Below are positions 47,520-49,078 of a stretch of 49,078 nt of DNA, in pieces (the stretch's first letter is position 1; the number at the start of each line of letters is the position of its first letter). A model generated the notes under the pieces. It saw nothing but the letters and a program-made list of their open reading frames with translations, had not been told where the DNA came from and made no database searches. The translations under genes were made by a program, and so were the position numbers. The DNA comes from a virus. Location: the IMG/VR virus record IMGVR_UViG_3300035076_000007, positions 1 through 49,078 of that record, one strand, 5' to 3'.

Positions 47520-48008
47520 CAGGGTTTGGGTAGCCTACCGCGGCGAGTATGACGGCCGCCGCGCGTGCGGCGTGTTCAGCTCGCGCGGCTCGGCCGTTCG
47601 AGCCTGGGCGATCGAGCTAGATGCCCCGCTTTTCGTGATGCTCCGCGATGATGGGGGTTACATCGACGTTGAGGAATTCGTGGTCGACGGCGCCGGACCC
47701 ATCATCACAACCGACGGCTGAGCGCTGGGCGCCCCCCCCTGGAGCCGTTGCAAACCGAATGGGTCTCGGTCGCCGTTGCGGCCTCGCTGATGGGGCTTTG
47801 CAAGCGCCAGGCGCTCCGCCGGCTGCGGCGCATTGATGCCGAGCTCGGCGGGCGCTTGCTGCGGTCGATCGGTGACAAGCGGATGCCGCGCGGCGCGCAG
47901 GCCTCGAAATTCTTGGTTAACACCGCAGCGCTCCGCGATGCCATCCACCCGCCCGCGAACAGCCTAGAACGGGACTTCGAACGGCTCCGCCTCGAGCAGG
48001 TGTTAACC
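47495..48008. promoter_or_regulatory. Cluster of GTGTTAACC motifs
   Basis: GGTGTTAACC at 47495-47504 and 47999-48008, its exact inverse GGTTAACACC at 47915-47924, and a GTTAAC half-site at 47515. With the pair at 51-72 they flank the presumed packaging region. The 47515 copy spans the start of one gene and the stop of another. Confidence 0.45.
47512..47721 (+). CDS. Small hypothetical protein
   Basis: Protein of 69 aa (MVNRVWVAYRGEYDGRRACG…), beta-rich. GTG 47512 overlaps the preceding stop. The frame is intact but no motif was recognised. Confidence 0.6.
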   Translation: MVNRVWVAYRGEYDGRRACGVFSSRGSAVRAWAIELDAPLFVMLRDDGGYIDVEEFVVDGAGPIITTDG

Positions 48009-48083
48009 GCCCAGAAACTAGAGGCGCTTTGCCGGCGCGTGCGCCCCTTGCTGCGGCGCCCGAGCGAGCCGAACGGGACGTAA
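47748..48083 (+). CDS. Helix-turn-helix DNA-binding protein
   Basis: Protein of 111 aa. Residues 5-45 (WVSVAVAASLMGLCKRQALRRLRRI) form a helix-turn-helix, then a wing-like part and a C-terminal coiled coil (SLERDFERLRLEQVLTAQKL). The layout recalls the N-terminus of TerS, encoded 1.1 kb later. TTG 47748 follows GGAG, though only three bases apart. Candidate binder of the GTGTTAACC sites. Confidence 0.6.
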   Translation: MQTEWVSVAVAASLMGLCKRQALRRLRRIDAELGGRLLRSIGDKRMPRGAQASKFLVNTAALRDAIHPPANSLERDFERLRLEQVLTAQKLEALCRRVRPLLRRPSEPNGT

Positions 48084-48131
48084 CGAGACCTGCGGCCCCG
48101 ATCCCTCTATGAGGGGCGCGCAGGCCTGGCG

Positions 48132-48857
48132 ATGAGCAATAGCGAAACGTGGGGTCTGGAGGTCCGCGGCCTCGATGAGATGCTCCGCGAGCTCGAAACG
48201 ATGGCCAAGCGGGCCGTTCCCTACGCGGCGCGCGAGAGCCTCACTAGCCTCGCGTTTGCGGGGCGAGCGATTTGGCAGAGCGAGATGGCCTCGAGCCTAA
48301 CGCTTCGCAACAAATGGACCCAACGGCGCGCGCTGGTCGAGCGCGCGCGCGGCTCGCGGATGGCCGAAATGGAGGCCGTGCTCGGCCACACTGAGGACTA
48401 CGTACGCCGGTTGGAATTCGGCATCGGTGAGCGCGCCAAACGCGGCGGCGTCGCCATCCCTTCGGAGACCGCCGCAGGGCAAGCCAAAGGCTCGCTCTCG
48501 GGCGGGCGCCGGCGCGCGGTGCGCAAATCCCTCATCATCCGCCAGCTCGGCAAAATCAAACGCCAGTCGAGCGGGATGCCACGCAAGGCACGCAACGCGC
48601 GCGCGGTACGCCAGGCCATCAAAGACGGGTCGCGCCTTGCCTACCTAGAGTTCAGTAAGCGCAGGGGCATCTATAGGGTGATGGGGGGTAGGAAGAAACC
48701 CACCGTTCTCAAGCTCTACGACCTCACTCGGCCATCAGTGCCATTGCCCCGCATCCCCACACTTCAACGCTCAATAGACCAGGCTCTACTGCGCGCACCT
48801 ACCATCGCCCTCGCTGCGGTCATGAGGCAGCTGGAGCGGCATCGGATTGGTAGCTGA
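48132..48857 (+). CDS. gpZ-like minor tail or tail-completion protein
   Basis: Protein of 241 aa, basic and helical (RGLDEMLRELETMAKRAVPYAARESL… and VPLPRIPTLQRSIDQALLRA near the C-terminus). The pattern resembles lambda gpZ family tail proteins, somewhat longer. Codon use shifts after about base 48640 to AGG, ATA and CTA codons unlike the rest, suggesting a recombination boundary. It is separated from the main tail cluster. Confidence 0.55.
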   Translation: MSNSETWGLEVRGLDEMLRELETMAKRAVPYAARESLTSLAFAGRAIWQSEMASSLTLRNKWTQRRALVERARGSRMAEMEAVLGHTEDYVRRLEFGIGERAKRGGVAIPSETAAGQAKGSLSGGRRRAVRKSLIIRQLGKIKRQSSGMPRKARNARAVRQAIKDGSRLAYLEFSKRRGIYRVMGGRKKPTVLKLYDLTRPSVPLPRIPTLQRSIDQALLRAPTIALAAVMRQLERHRIGS

Positions 48858-49063
48858 GATCACGAAACCAGCATGTTTTGTGCTGCTACCAAATGCCTTG
48901 TTTTATGCTGAATCCTCGGGCCGACACGCCTTGTGGCCGAGGTAGGACACGCATACCGGCCCAATGATTCAGCATAAAACAAGGCACTTCAGATGGCATC
49001 ATAAGTCATTGTTTTTGTTCATCTTTTCAAAGGTACTGTGGAAAGACCCCCACCCCGCCCAGG
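48858..49063. other. AT-rich intergenic island, probable packaging or recombination region
   Basis: Together with bases 1-150 across the join this is the longest gene-free stretch. It is clearly AT-richer than the rest and contains runs such as TTGTTTTTGTTC. It lies directly upstream of terS, where cos phages keep cosN and cosB. It also should hold the promoter for the head genes, but no clear boxes were found. Confidence 0.5.
48894..48986. repeat. 21-bp perfect inverted repeat
   Basis: Arms at 48894-48914 and 48966-48986 are exact reverse complements (TGCCTTGTTTTATGCTGAAT plus one base) around a 51-base loop. The loop itself has a nested GGCC-centred stem (CCTCGGGCC with GGCCGAGG). It could be a large hairpin terminator, a recombination or packaging site, or a replication element. 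Confidence 0.85.
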
Positions 49064-49078
49064 GTTCACCATTGCGAC

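Overview
This window looks like the complete genome of a temperate, double-stranded DNA tailed phage. It is about 49 kb, high in GC, and its first and last 15 bases are identical, so it is probably a circular contig or carries cohesive ends. No host genes are visible. The host is probably a high-GC Gram-negative bacterium: the lysis region contains a signal-peptide lipoprotein, and the integrase gene carries the 3' half of a bacterial tRNA-Leu(UAG). An attP site inside the integrase coding sequence is the arrangement described for Myxococcus phage Mx8, so a Myxococcota host is possible but unproven.

Right-facing late region (47.0 kb through the join to 25.2 kb). Small regulators and a gpZ-like tail protein lead across the join into a lambda-type head module: terminase small and large subunits, gpW-like joiner, portal, S49 protease with nested scaffold, decoration protein and major capsid protein. 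A Mu/P2-type contractile tail module follows: sheath, tube, frameshifted chaperone pair, tape measure, DNA-circulation protein, and gp44, gp45, gp46, gp47 and gp48-like baseplate proteins, then tail fibres. After that come lysis genes (Amidase_2 endolysin, a membrane coiled-coil protein, a proline-rich membrane protein) and an unusual zinc-metalloprotease lipoprotein.

Left-facing early region (40.2 down to 25.2 kb). An XRE repressor and about 35 small genes are packed into an operon-like run with ATGA, GTGA or TGATG overlaps. They include a probable excisionase, the tyrosine integrase with attP inside it, many small zinc-ribbon or membrane proteins, a J-domain protein, a DUF4406-like protein, a DNA methyltransferase, a replication-initiator-like protein, a LexA-type winged helix and a PD-(D/E)XK nuclease. 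The initiator-like gene holds a candidate origin: an AT-rich patch, three 10-bp G-rich tandem repeats and several GTGACA motifs, reminiscent of the lambda O gene.

Right-facing cassette array (41.8 to 46.6 kb). This is the most unusual part. A dozen short, mutually unrelated genes are each preceded by the same module: CTCCAGG, exactly 15 variable bases, then CGTTCTGATG running into the start codon. Most also share the first codons (MSMSNAA) and are separated by near-identical GAGCCCGGC...GCCGGGCTC hairpins. One cassette has no convincing ORF and may encode a structured RNA. The array looks like a phage-borne system of promoter-gene-terminator cassettes with leaderless transcripts that can gain or swap genes.
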